A stretch of 64,000 nt of DNA, taken from assembly GCA_947500005.1 (NCBI GenBank), contig CANMQJ010000010.1:1-64000 (forward strand), written 5' to 3'. The number at the start of each line of letters is the position of its first letter. Position 1 is the stretch's first letter. This document shows, in pieces, positions 10,162-20,514 of the stretch. The DNA is from an uncultured Paracoccaceae bacterium (GTDB lineage Bacteria > Pseudomonadota > Alphaproteobacteria > Rhodobacterales > Rhodobacteraceae). The translations under genes and the position numbers were made by a program. The notes beneath the pieces were generated by a model. That model worked only from the letters and a program-made list of their open reading frames with translations, was not told the DNA's origin and ran no database searches.

Positions 10162-10863
10162 GTGACGAAGAACATGTATAAATCCTCAAGGCGCAGCTTT
10201 CCGGTCTATGACTCGTTGAGGCAGGCGATCATCGAACAGGCATTGAAACCGGGCGTGAAGCTGCCCGAGGATTCCATCGGAGAGACCTTTGGGGTCAGCC
10301 GGACGATCGTGCGCAATGCGCTGGTCCGGCTGGATGCCGAAGGGTTGGTGGACATGCAGCCGAATCGGGGGGCGTCGGTGGCCGAACCCACAATCGAGGA
10401 GGCGTATGACATCTTCGACATGCGCCAATGCCTGGAGCGCGAGGTGATGCACCGGCTGTGCCGGATGGACCCGGGACCCATCGTCAAGGCGCTCAAGGGG
10501 CATCTGGCGGAAGAAGAGAAGGTGCTTGGCAAGGACAGCACGCGGTCGATCCGGCTGGCCGGAGAGTTCCACATCCTGCTGGCCGAACTGACGGGGTCGC
10601 AGATCCTTGCGAATTACGTCAACGAGATCGTCTCGCGCTGCTCACTGATCCTGGCGCGGTTCGCGCAGGCGCATTCGGCGGAATGCGGGGTCGAGGAACA
10701 TGCCGAGATCATCGAGGCCATCGCACGCGGCGATGCCGAGCACGCGGTGACGCGGATGCACGGACATCTGCGCGGCGTGCAGGACCGGGCGTTGTTGAAC
10801 CCCGAGGACGAGCGCGAAGAGAACATCGCCGCGATCCTGTCGCGCTATCGTCCCAAGGACTGA
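10162..10863 (+). CDS. GntR family transcriptional regulator, FCD domain
   Basis: A 233-residue regulator. A winged helix-turn-helix covers about residues 15-80 (LPEDSIGETFGVSRTIVRNALVR), then a helical FCD ligand domain with FHILLAEL near residue 138 and HAEIIEAIARGD near 188 as likely ligand or metal positions. It probably controls the divergent importer operon 9893-237 through the operator at 10077-10099, with a substrate or product as effector. The GTG at 10162 is taken as start because it opens the frame after TAA; the ATG at 10174 is an equally possible start. Confidence 0.88.
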   Translation: MTKNMYKSSRRSFPVYDSLRQAIIEQALKPGVKLPEDSIGETFGVSRTIVRNALVRLDAEGLVDMQPNRGASVAEPTIEEAYDIFDMRQCLEREVMHRLCRMDPGPIVKALKGHLAEEEKVLGKDSTRSIRLAGEFHILLAELTGSQILANYVNEIVSRCSLILARFAQAHSAECGVEEHAEIIEAIARGDAEHAVTRMHGHLRGVQDRALLNPEDEREENIAAILSRYRPKD

Positions 10864-10890
10864 ACGCGCCCGAATCCTTCGGCTTGCCTG

Positions 10891-10925
10891 AAAAAATCAT
10901 GCCCCCCGGCAGCGCCGGAGGGCAT
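10891..10925 (-). terminator. Intrinsic terminator of the SDR/DapA/amidohydrolase operon
   Basis: ATGCCC...GGGCAT encloses CCGGC-AGC-GCCGG (10899-10925), and reading the minus strand the hairpin is followed by six T residues (A-run at 10891-10896). This fits Rho-independent termination of the leftward operon ending at 10997. It lies after the rightward GntR gene, whose transcript may also stop at the stem. Confidence 0.75.
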
Positions 10926-10996
10926 CGTTTCAGTGTGCGGCCCGGTAATCGTATGCGATCTGCGCGTGAGATTTCACCGGGTTTCGGCGAATTCCG

Positions 10997-11770
10997 TCAG
11001 ATCGACTTGATGCTGCCGCCGTCGATGCGGATCTTGCTGCCGGTCACATAGGAGGCGCGGGCAGAGCAGAGGAAGGTGACCATGTCGGCGAATTCCTCGG
11101 GCTTGCCGTAACGGCCCGCGGGAATGGCGGCGGCCGAGGCTTTCGCGACCTCCTCGACCGGCTTGTCCTGACGCTTGGCGGCAGCGGCGTCCAGTTCGTC
11201 GACGCGGGCGGTGTGGATGCGGCCCGGCATGACGATATTGGCGGTGATGCCGCTGGCGGCGACCTCGTTCGACAGGGTCTTGGACCAGCCCACCAGCGCC
11301 GAGCGCAGCCCGTTCGAGAGCGCGAGGTTCTGGATCGGCTGTTCGACACCCGAAGAGGTGATCGTGACGATCCGGCCCCATCCCGCGTCCTTCATGCCGG
11401 GCAGGCAGCGGTTGGTGATGTGGATGAGGTTCGCGACCATCGTCTCGAAATGCGAGATCCAGTCGGCACGGGACGCATCGGTGCTTTGCCCCGGGGGCGG
11501 GCCGCCCGCGTTGTTCACCAGGATGTCGATGCCGCCCTGCGCCAGCAGGTCGTCCAGCACCGCGTCGATCCCGGCGATGTCCGACAGATCGAGTTCCTGC
11601 GCGGTGATCGTCCCTTGGGCCTTGGCGGCCCAGTCCTCGATCACGGATTTCGTGCGTGCGGCGGCGATGACCTGCGCGCCCTCGGCGGCGAGGCCTTGCG
11701 CGATTGCGGCGCCGAGGCCGCGGCTTGCGCCCAGTACAAGCGCGCGTTTGCCGTTAATTCCAAGATCCAT
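10997..11770 (-). CDS. Short-chain dehydrogenase/reductase, atypical (no catalytic Tyr seen)
   Basis: A 257-residue SDR-fold protein. The cofactor motif is LGASRGLG (15-22 region), followed by LVNNAGG and a C-terminal ASYVTGSKIRIDGG typical of FabG-like SDRs. The usual YxxxK is not found: after TSSGVEQPIQNLALSN the expected tyrosine region reads SNGLRSALVGWSK, keeping the lysine but not the tyrosine. This resembles the BKR-like SDR subgroup that lacks a perfect tetrad. It is the last gene of the second importer operon; its ATG shares a base with the stop of the DapA-like gene. Substrate unknown. Confidence 0.82.
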   Translation of the reverse strand: MDLGINGKRALVLGASRGLGAAIAQGLAAEGAQVIAAARTKSVIEDWAAKAQGTITAQELDLSDIAGIDAVLDDLLAQGGIDILVNNAGGPPPGQSTDASRADWISHFETMVANLIHITNRCLPGMKDAGWGRIVTITSSGVEQPIQNLALSNGLRSALVGWSKTLSNEVAASGITANIVMPGRIHTARVDELDAAAAKRQDKPVEEVAKASAAAIPAGRYGKPEEFADMVTFLCSARASYVTGSKIRIDGGSIKSI

Positions 11771-12693
11771 CAGGTCAGCTCCTTCAATCGTTTTTCCTGT
11801 CGGGCGAGCAGCGCATCGACCTCGGCCCGTGCCGCGGCGGTGAGGCCCGCGCCGGGCTTGCGGATCGCGTCGCTGGCGATCACGCCGCGTTTTGCGAGCA
11901 CGTATTTGCGCACGGCCAGGCCGAGACCCGGCTGCTGTTCGTAGCGGGCGAGCGGCAGGTAGGCATCGAAGAGGTCGCGGGCGCGGTCGGCCTGCCCCTC
12001 CTGCATCAGCTGCACCACGTCGCGCATCATCTCGGGGTAGCAGAAACCGGTCATCGCGCCATCGGCGCCGCGCGCCATTTCCTCGGGCAGGAAAAGCCCG
12101 CCATTGCCGCAGAGGATCGAGATGCGGCGGTCCAGCGTGCCCTGCGCCCGGAGCGCGGTGATCTTTTCGAGGCCCGGCCAATCCTCGTGCTTGAGGCAGA
12201 CGCAGGTCGGCACCTCGTTCACGATCCGGGCGATGACCGAAACGGGGACCTGCACGTTGGTGACCAGCGGGAAGTCCTGCAGCACGAAGGGGATGTCGCG
12301 CAAGAACTCGGCCGCCTGCTTGTAGTAGGTAACGATCTGGTCGTCGGTCTTGAGGCTGCCGGGCGGGGCGATCATCACGCCGCCGGCGCCCGCCTCCATC
12401 ACGCTGGTCGCAAGCTCGGCCATCTGGGCGAAGCCGGGGGCCGAGACGCCCACCACGAGCGGAACGCGCCCGTCGATGCGGGCGAGGATACGCTTGACCA
12501 CGGTCAGGGATTCCTGCGCCGTGAGCTTGGGCGCCTCGCCCATCATGCCCAGCGCGGTGAGGCCGGTCGCCCCCTGTTCGAGGTAGAAATCCACCATGCG
12601 GTCGGTGCTGTCGAGATCCAGCGCGCCATCCGGTTTGAACGGGGTCACGGCGATTACATAGACGCCTTGCGCCTGTTCGGTCAGTCGGGTCAT
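11770..12693 (-). CDS. DapA/DHDPS family lyase or aldolase
   Basis: A 307-residue TIM-barrel protein. VTPFKPDGALD near the N-terminus, GMMGEAPKLT near residue 50 (the usual GTTGE position) and the Schiff-base lysine K168 in VCLKHED are family marks. The conserved tyrosine that relays protons in DHDPS/NAL (normally in a YNxP motif) is absent: that place reads LQDFP near residue 138. So it is probably not a dihydrodipicolinate synthase; a keto-acid lyase or hydratase is more likely. It sits between a racemase and an SDR with overlapping stops and starts, suggesting a late step in breakdown of the imported compound. Confidence 0.85.
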   Translation of the reverse strand: MTRLTEQAQGVYVIAVTPFKPDGALDLDSTDRMVDFYLEQGATGLTALGMMGEAPKLTAQESLTVVKRILARIDGRVPLVVGVSAPGFAQMAELATSVMEAGAGGVMIAPPGSLKTDDQIVTYYKQAAEFLRDIPFVLQDFPLVTNVQVPVSVIARIVNEVPTCVCLKHEDWPGLEKITALRAQGTLDRRISILCGNGGLFLPEEMARGADGAMTGFCYPEMMRDVVQLMQEGQADRARDLFDAYLPLARYEQQPGLGLAVRKYVLAKRGVIASDAIRKPGAGLTAAARAEVDALLARQEKRLKELT

Positions 12694-13370
12694 GCGCCCT
12701 TCTCCTTCATTGTGTCGCAGGCCGCGAGGGCCACCCGCCCGATCGCGGCGGAAACGGCGGCCTGGCAGGGATCCACAACCGGCAGGCCGGTGGCCTCTTG
12801 CAGCTGGTGGCGATAGGGGGCCATGCCGGCGCATCCGGTGATCAGCACATCCGCGCCGTGGCGGTCGCGAAGGTCGCGCCCCACCTCGGTCAGGCGGGCG
12901 AGCGTCGTTTCGGCTTCGGCCAGTTCCAGCACGCCGAGGCCCAGCGGCAGGTCGGCGGCAAGGCGGTCGGTGATGCCGAGCGCGCCCAGATTGCGGATAT
13001 GCCGCTGGATCGAGGCGCGGCCAAGCGAGAGGATGCCGAAGCGCTGACCGAGCGACATGGCGAGCAGGTAGGCGCTTTCGGCGATGCCCAGCACCGGAAC
13101 GCGGGAGGCCTCGCGCAGGGCGGCGAGGCCGGGGTCGGAAAAACAGGCGACCACATAGGCGCTGGCATCGGGTTTCAGCCGGTCCGCGAGAGTCAGCAGC
13201 GGACCCACCACGCCATCGACATGGGCCTGGCTTTCGATCCCCGGCGGACCTTCGGGCAGGGTGTGGCAGGCGATGGGCACGGGGGAACGGTCGCGCATGG
13301 GCGCGATGGCCACGTCGATGCCATCGGTCACCTGCCGGGTGCTGTTGGGGTTGATGACATGGATGGTCAT
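12690..13370 (-). CDS. Asp/Glu/hydantoin racemase family protein
   Basis: A 226-residue protein starting MTIHVINPNST. The two family cysteines appear in VVACFSDPG (about residue 75) and ITGCAGMA (about residue 180). It is clearly related to the racemase at 237-977, which closes the other importer operon, so each operon carries its own racemase. It overlaps the amidohydrolase stop by four bases upstream and the DapA-like start downstream. Expected to racemise a hydantoin, carbamoyl-amino acid or amino acid. Confidence 0.88.
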   Translation of the reverse strand: MTIHVINPNSTRQVTDGIDVAIAPMRDRSPVPIACHTLPEGPPGIESQAHVDGVVGPLLTLADRLKPDASAYVVACFSDPGLAALREASRVPVLGIAESAYLLAMSLGQRFGILSLGRASIQRHIRNLGALGITDRLAADLPLGLGVLELAEAETTLARLTEVGRDLRDRHGADVLITGCAGMAPYRHQLQEATGLPVVDPCQAAVSAAIGRVALAACDTMKEKGA

Positions 13371-14791
13371 GCGAGGGTCTCCAGGCTGCGGGGCGCGATG
13401 CTGTCGAAGCTGACGCCGCGCTGGTTTTCGGCCGTGCGGATGGCGCGAGACTGGGCGGCGTCGATCTCGGCCAGCGCGCTTTCGGTATCCAAGCCGGTCG
13501 CGCGCCCGTCCGCAAGGACCTGGCGGCCCGCGACCCAGACATCGCGCACGGCGCGTTCGGCGGCGGCATGGATCAGGCTGCGCAGCGGATCATGCACGGG
13601 TTTCATCGACGGCGCGCGCAGGTCCACCGAGACGAGATCGGCGGCGGCGCCGGGATAGAGCCTGCCCAGATCCTCGCGCCCCAGCGCGGTCGCGCCGCCG
13701 GTGGTGGCGACGCGGAACAGGTCGGCGGTGGTCACATCGGCGAAATCGCCCGAGCGGCAGCGGGACTGGATGATCGCCTCGCGCATCTCCTCGAGCATGT
13801 TGAAGGGGATCGTATCGGTGCCGAGGCCCAGATTCACACCCGCGCGCAGGTAATGGCCCAGCGTCTCCATCCCCTGGCCGGAGCGGGCGAAGGTGACGGG
13901 GCAATGGGCGATGTTGGTGCGGCTTTTCGCCAGCGTCGCAAGGTCGTTCGTGCTGCGCTCGCGCGTCAGCGGGTGATGGTCGAGGCAGATGCCGTGCCCG
14001 AGGATGACGTCGGGCCCTTCGACCCCGATCTCGTGGAGCAGCGGGATCGGCCCCTTGCCGTGGCGGCGCATGAGTTCGGTGACCTCGGCCATCGTCTGCG
14101 CGGCATGCACGGTCAGGCGCAGGCCGCGACGGCGCGCCTCGTCCAGCGCGGCGGCGAGGAAATCGGGTCGGCAGGTGTCGATCTGCGAGGGCGCGACGAC
14201 GCCGGTCAGCCGGCCGGTCTTGTCCTCGGCCAGCCGGTCGAGCACGGCCAATGCGGCGGCGCGCGCGTCTTCTCCGGCCTGTTCGTCCCAGTCATAGTGG
14301 AGCGCCTTGCCCTCGGTCAGCCGCCAGCGGGCCTGGCGGAAACCGGGGGCGAGCCAGACGCGCATTCCGCTGTTACCGGCGACGGTCTGCCAGTTCGGGT
14401 GATCGCCCGCGATGTCGAGGCAGGAGGTGACGCCGCTGGCCAGAAGCTCGGACAGCATCAGGGTCTGGCAGGCGGATTTCGCGTCGGCGTCGGAATCGAT
14501 CAGCGTTGAGAACTCGTAAAGCGCGTTGCCCCAGAGCTGCGGCGTGCCGGCATCGTCGAAAAGACCCTTGGCCAGCGGCTCGTCACCGGAATGGCAATGG
14601 ATGTTGACGAGGCCGGGCATGATGAGCCGCCCGCGCCCGTCGATCTCGGTCTCGGCCTTCCCGTGCCAGCCGGGGCCGATATGCAGGATGCCGGCCTCAT
14701 CGAAGACCACGTCCATGTCGCGGACATAGACATGGCGGCCGCCTTCCCAGCGGATGACCCATTCGGCGCGGCGGATGAGGGTGGTGCTCAT
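13367..14791 (-). CDS. Amidohydrolase, TRZ/ATZ (chlorohydrolase/deaminase) type
   Basis: A 474-residue amidohydrolase with a complete-looking metal site: H65 and H67 in VNIHCHSGDEP, a histidine in RLTVHAAQTM, one in VILGHGICLDHH, and the aspartate in LGTDTIP. The IAHCPVTFAR segment and C-terminal AAADLVSVDL are typical of guanine-deaminase/TRZ-like enzymes. Expected reaction: hydrolytic removal of an amino, amide or halide group from a small heterocycle or amide. It overlaps neighbours on both sides by four bases, in tandem with a second amidohydrolase. Confidence 0.87.
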   Translation of the reverse strand: MSTTLIRRAEWVIRWEGGRHVYVRDMDVVFDEAGILHIGPGWHGKAETEIDGRGRLIMPGLVNIHCHSGDEPLAKGLFDDAGTPQLWGNALYEFSTLIDSDADAKSACQTLMLSELLASGVTSCLDIAGDHPNWQTVAGNSGMRVWLAPGFRQARWRLTEGKALHYDWDEQAGEDARAAALAVLDRLAEDKTGRLTGVVAPSQIDTCRPDFLAAALDEARRRGLRLTVHAAQTMAEVTELMRRHGKGPIPLLHEIGVEGPDVILGHGICLDHHPLTRERSTNDLATLAKSRTNIAHCPVTFARSGQGMETLGHYLRAGVNLGLGTDTIPFNMLEEMREAIIQSRCRSGDFADVTTADLFRVATTGGATALGREDLGRLYPGAAADLVSVDLRAPSMKPVHDPLRSLIHAAAERAVRDVWVAGRQVLADGRATGLDTESALAEIDAAQSRAIRTAENQRGVSFDSIAPRSLETLA

Positions 14792-16227
14792 GCGCGGTCT
14801 CCATAGCGTTGGGCGGACCAGAAGCCGGGCGGGATGTCGAGTGCCGCCTGGCTGCCGGTGCGGTCGATCATGAGGCTGGTTTCACGGGCGGCCTCCTCGA
14901 GGATTTCGGGCAGGCTGACGCGAAGGGGCGCGCCGTTTTCCAGAACGATTTCCCCGCCCACGATCACGGTGTCGACGTCATTGCCATTGGCGAAGCAGAC
15001 AAGCCGGTGAGCGGCCATGTTCGGGGGCGCGAGATGCGGGCGTGCCATGTCGACCAGCACGATATCGGCAAGCTTGCCCGGCTCCAGCGAGCCGATGCGG
15101 TCGGCCATGCCCAGCGCGCGGGCGCCTTCGATCGTGGCCATTTCCAGCGCGCGGCCGGGTGGCAGGATGCCCGGATCGCGGAAGTGGCGGCGGTGGTAGT
15201 GCATCGCCTGCTGCATGTGGCGGAACATGTCACCCGAACGGTCGGGCGCGGTGGCATCAGAGCCGAGCGCGACTGTCACGCCGCGATCCATCAGTTCGAT
15301 GGCCGGGCAACGTCCCATGATCGAGGCGACGGCGGAGGGGTTGTGCGCGATCCGCGTGTCGGTCTGCGCGCAAAGGGCGATTTCGTCCTCGTGCAGGTCG
15401 ACGGCATGTGACAGCAGCGCGTTGGGGCCGAGAAGCCCCAGCGTTTCGGCACGGCGGATCGAGCCGCGCTGGTGGCCGTCCTGGGTGAAGACGACGCCCG
15501 CGTCGCGCGCGGCATCGGCCACCTGTCGCGCTTGCGCGCAGGCCATTGCGTAATCGCCCGGGGCCATGACGCGTTCATGCTCGTCGCGCAGGACGGGGTA
15601 GAGAAGCGCGATGTTCAGCCGGTCGTCCCGGGACCGGTGCCAACGCGACAGCAGATCGAGGCTGGTGGCGAATTGCCGGTCGAAATGCACCGCGCGCGGG
15701 TTCGCCCCGCCGTCGGCGTAGGTCAGCGGATGCGGGGCGCGGGTGGGGCCCACGGCCATCACGTCGCGCCCGCCGACCGAGCGGACGCCTTCCATATGCG
15801 CGTCACCATAGGCGGGATCGTCGGTACGCATGATGGTATCGCCGCCCCCCAGCAGCGATACGCCGCAGGTCACGCCGAAGCGGATGCGTTCCAGCGCGGC
15901 GAGGCGGGCTTCGGCGTACCAGAATTCGGGGGTGGAGCCGGTGGTGTAGACTTCGCCACACAGCGCCTCCCACGCGTCGCCATCCTGCATGGACATGGTC
16001 TTGATCAGGCCGTGGCCGGCATGGGCATGGGCGTCGATCAGGCCGGGGATGGCCACCTTGCCCTGCCCGTCGATCTGCCGGGGCGCGGAGTGGTCGCGGG
16101 TGATCTGGTCGTTGGGACCGAGGGCGAGGATGCGGCTGCCCCCGATGGCGATGGCGCCGTTCTCGATGATCCGGCGATCAGGGTCCACGGGGATGATCGT
16201 GACATGGGTGATGAGCAGATCGGCCAT
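14788..16227 (-). CDS. Amidohydrolase family protein (deaminase-like)
   Basis: A 479-residue amidohydrolase. It has DAHAHAGHGL with H67 and H69, LLSHAVDLHEDE, IAHNPSAVAS and the GSDATAPD aspartate, then GKLADIVLVDM near the C-terminus. The usual mid-barrel histidine segment reads FTQDGHQRGS rather than the common VHxAE form, so metal coordination may differ from the adjacent paralogue. Start is the ATG sharing one base with the stop of the cytosolic binding protein; the upstream open frame to 16698 is not family-like. It probably handles the same imported substrate class as 13367-14791. Confidence 0.85.
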   Translation of the reverse strand: MADLLITHVTIIPVDPDRRIIENGAIAIGGSRILALGPNDQITRDHSAPRQIDGQGKVAIPGLIDAHAHAGHGLIKTMSMQDGDAWEALCGEVYTTGSTPEFWYAEARLAALERIRFGVTCGVSLLGGGDTIMRTDDPAYGDAHMEGVRSVGGRDVMAVGPTRAPHPLTYADGGANPRAVHFDRQFATSLDLLSRWHRSRDDRLNIALLYPVLRDEHERVMAPGDYAMACAQARQVADAARDAGVVFTQDGHQRGSIRRAETLGLLGPNALLSHAVDLHEDEIALCAQTDTRIAHNPSAVASIMGRCPAIELMDRGVTVALGSDATAPDRSGDMFRHMQQAMHYHRRHFRDPGILPPGRALEMATIEGARALGMADRIGSLEPGKLADIVLVDMARPHLAPPNMAAHRLVCFANGNDVDTVIVGGEIVLENGAPLRVSLPEILEEAARETSLMIDRTGSQAALDIPPGFWSAQRYGDRA

Positions 16228-17638
16228 CAGGAAGCCTCCATCGCGGGCAGGGCGCGCATGTCGGGCACGCCGTCGGCAGGCATGGCAAAGCCGGGATGGT
16301 CGCCCGCCAGCAGGATCGCCCGCATCGGGTTGTAGAGGGTCAGCCAGGGCGGGTCCTGTTGCAGAAGGCGATAGGCCTGCCGGTAGAGCGCGGCACGCGC
16401 GGCGGCATCGGGGGTCCGGCGTCCGGCGTCGATCAGCGCCTCGACCTGCGCGTTCTCGTAGCCCTGCCACCAGGCGCCCGCGATGCGGCTGTCGATCTTT
16501 TCGTAGAGCACGCGGAAGGTGGACATGGGGCTGGAATCGAAGACGCAGAGATCGTGGATCTCCTTGCGGCGGACCATGTGGGCATAGGCCTCGCGATCCT
16601 GATGCATGTGGATGTTGAGGGTGATGCCCACCTGCGCCAGCTGGGCCGCCAGCGCCTGCGTGAGTTCGGGGGCCTCGTCGGGCAGGCGGGTGGGGCAATC
16701 GACGGCGAGGGTCAGGCCGTTGGGGTGTCCCGCCTCGGCCAGCAATATGCGCGCGGAATCGGGATCATGGGTGTCGCCCGTCGTGGTGTCGGCGCCGAAA
16801 TGGGCCGGGCTGACAAAACCCGGCAGCGGCTCGGCCTGACCCTGCATCACGTCGCGAATGAGCGCCTCCCGGTTCACGGCCAGCGTGAGGGCGCGGCGGA
16901 TGCGGGGGTCTTGCAGCGGTCCCTTGGCGGCGTTCAGCAGGTAGATGATGGCGACGGGCGCGCGGTAGCGGTGGAGGGTCGCGCCACGGGTCCGCGATGC
17001 GGGATCGACGGCAGTCGCGACCTGGGCGGCGCCGGTCTCGACCGCGCGGCGGCGGGCCTCGGGATCGGGTTCGCGCCGCCATGTGAGGGAGGGGTTGGCA
17101 AGCCCTGCACTGGCGGCTTCAAGCCGGATCTCATCCTCGCTGCGCGCTGCGAGCCGGTAGGGACCGGTGCCGCAATGGGCCATCGGATCGCCCGCGTCGA
17201 GCGCGGCGAAGGCGCCGGGGGCCACGAGGAAGCCCTGCACCAGCACATCCGGAAAATCGGCCATCGGCTCCGCAAGGCGAACGGTCAGGTCGAGCCCATC
17301 GGCCCGGTATTCGGCACCGTGGAGATATTGCCGCCAGACCGCGGGAGAGCCGAGGGTATATCCCTTGTCCTCGCGGGTCATCCGTTCGAGCGAGGCCTGC
17401 ACGGGGGCAGCGTCGCAGGGTGTGCCATCGTGGAAGGTGACGCCATCGCGCAGGCGGAAGCGCCATGTGCGCGCATCGCCCGAGACCTGCCAGCTTTCGG
17501 CAAGGCCGGGGGCGAACCCCGTATCCTCGCGGCGGAGCAGGGTGTCGTAGATCGCGCCGAGAATGCACAGCTCGTCCGCGGCATCGGTGCAGTCATGCGG
17601 ATCGCCCAGGGGCACGCGCGGTTGCAGGATGGTGACGG

Positions 17639-17642
<4 letters not shown>
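16227..17642 (-). CDS. SBP_bac_5 family binding protein without signal peptide
   Basis: A 471-residue protein that matches peptide-type binding proteins over its length (FAPGLAESWQV, TWRFRLRDGVTFHDGTP, HCGTGPYRLAA, DPRIRRALTLAVNREAL) yet starts directly in mature-type sequence, MTVTILQPRVPLGDPHD, with no hydrophobic signal. The ATG overlaps the ATPase stop by four bases, leaving no room for an upstream leader. The operon already has an exported binding protein at 21542-23095. This copy may therefore stay in the cytosol as a ligand sensor, chaperone or buffer, or be exported in an unrecognised way. It lies between the transport genes and the enzymes. Confidence 0.82.
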
Positions 17643-18648
<1,006 letters not shown>

Positions 18649-18652
<4 letters not shown>

Positions 18653-19638
18653 GTGCCCCCTCCTTCCACCGGGAAATGACAGGCGGCGGACCGGCCCGGC
18701 TCCTGCGTTTCGAGATCGGGTTCGCGCTCCGCGCAGAGTGCCTGCGCGCGCGGGCAGCGGTCGCGGAAATTGCAGCCCCGGGGCAGCTTGCGGATATCGG
18801 GCACCGCGCCCGGGATCTGGTCGAGCCGGTGCTTGCGGTCGGACGGATCGGGGATCGAGGCAATCAGACCGGCCGTGTAGGGGTGGCGCGGGTCGTCGAT
18901 CACCTGCCGCGTCGGGCCGCGTTCGACCACCTTGCCGCAATAGAGAACGGTGATGTGGTCGGCCATCTCGGCCACCACGGCGAGGTCATGGGTGACGAGG
19001 ATCATCGAGGCGCCATGCTCGCGCACCTGCCGGCGGATGAGCTTGAGGATCTGCGCCTGGATGGTGACGTCGAGCGCGGTGGTGGGTTCGTCCGCCACGA
19101 TCAGGCGCGGTTCGGCCAGCATGGCGATGGCGATGACCACGCGCTGCCGCATCCCGCCCGAGAACTGGTGCGGGTAGGAATCGAGGCGATCCTCGGCCTG
19201 GCTGATGCCCACATCCTCGAGCATCCGGATGCAGCGCGCGCGCCGCCCCCGGGCGTCGAGGTCGGTGTGAAGGCGCAGCATCTCGTCCATCTGCCGTCCG
19301 ATCGGATGCAGCGGGTTGAGCGAGGTCATCGGGTCCTGGAAGATCATCGCGATCTCCTTGCCGCGGATCTTGTGCATCCGGTCCTCGGAGGCCTTGGCCA
19401 GATCCTCGCCGTCGAAGAGGATCTGCCCGCTCTCGATGCGGCCGGGCGAGTCGATCAGGCCGAGGATGGAGAACCCCACGACGGATTTGCCGCCGCCGGA
19501 TTCGCCCACGAGGCCCATGATCTCTCCCTTGGCGAGGGAGAAGCTGACGCCATCCACGGCCTTTACCGTTCCGGCGAAGGTGTGGAAATGGGTGCGCAGA
19601 TCGTCGACCCGCAACAGGGTTTCGGTCATGTCCTTCAT
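18649..19638 (-). CDS. Peptide-type ABC transporter ATP-binding protein (OppD/DppD type)
   Basis: A 329-residue ATPase: Walker A GESGGGKS (45-52), signature FSGGMRQR, Walker [14 protein letters not shown]-loop VTHD and the cysteine motif GCNFRDRCP. The ATG at 19638 shares a base with the permease TGA; a second in-frame ATG three codons later is possible. It is the first of the two ATPases of the second importer. Confidence 0.91.
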
Positions 19639-20513
19639 CACTTCAGCCTCGGGTTCAGTTCGTCGCGCAGGAAATCCCCGAAGAGATTGATTCCGAAGAC
19701 CAGCGCCATGATGAAGAGGCCGGGGAAGACGGACACCCACCACAGGCCCGAGAAGAGCACGTCGAAGCCGTTCTTGATCAGAAGGCCCAGCGAGGGCTGG
19801 GTGATCGGCACGCCCACGCCGAGGAACGACAGGCTCGCCTCGATCAGGATGAAGGTACCGACCTGCACGGTGGCGACCACGATCAGCGGCGTCGTGACGT
19901 TGGGCAGGATGTGGCGGCGGATGATCTTGGCATTGCGCAGACCGGCCACGCGCGCGGCCTGCACGTATTCGCGGCCCGATTCCGACAGGGTCTGTCCGCG
20001 CACCGTGCGGGCATAGACCACCCAGCCCACCGCCGTCAGCGCAATCAGCACCTTGTCGATGCCGGTGCCGAAGGCCGACATCAGGAACAGCGCGATCAGC
20101 ATGGACGGAAAGGAAAGCTGGATGTCGGCGATGCGCATGATGAGCCCGTCGAGCCGGCCCCGGAAATATCCCGCGACAAGGCCCACGAAAGTGCCGATCA
20201 CCAGCGAGCAGATCATGGCCGAAACGCCGATCAGGACGGAAATCCGCGTGCCGTAGATGATCGCCGCCAGCACGTCGCGCCCCTGCCCGTCCGTGCCCAG
20301 CGGAAAGCGCGGATCGCCACCCGGCAGCCATGCGGGGGGCTTGTAGCTGTCCATCAGGTCGAGACCCGCGACGTCGTAAGGATCCTGCCAGACCAGCCAG
20401 GGGCCGAAGACCACGATCACGGCGAAGATCACGAGGATCACGCTGCCCGCGATGGCCGAGCCGTTGCGCCGCCAGTTGGCGAAGAATTCGGAAGCGAAGA
20501 AAGCCGTCATCAT
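19638..20513 (-). CDS. Peptide-type ABC transporter permease (OppC/DppC type)
   Basis: A 291-residue inner-membrane protein. It has a first helix around residues 20-38, the GTDGQGRDVLAAIIYG motif after it, further helices, the EAA-type loop VQAARVAGLRNAKIIRRHILPN, and the typical ending GDFLRDELNPRLK. It partners the permease at 20515-21480, whose stop lies one base upstream. Confidence 0.92.
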   Translation of the reverse strand: MMTAFFASEFFANWRRNGSAIAGSVILVIFAVIVVFGPWLVWQDPYDVAGLDLMDSYKPPAWLPGGDPRFPLGTDGQGRDVLAAIIYGTRISVLIGVSAMICSLVIGTFVGLVAGYFRGRLDGLIMRIADIQLSFPSMLIALFLMSAFGTGIDKVLIALTAVGWVVYARTVRGQTLSESGREYVQAARVAGLRNAKIIRRHILPNVTTPLIVVATVQVGTFILIEASLSFLGVGVPITQPSLGLLIKNGFDVLFSGLWWVSVFPGLFIMALVFGINLFGDFLRDELNPRLK

Positions 20514-20514
20514 C

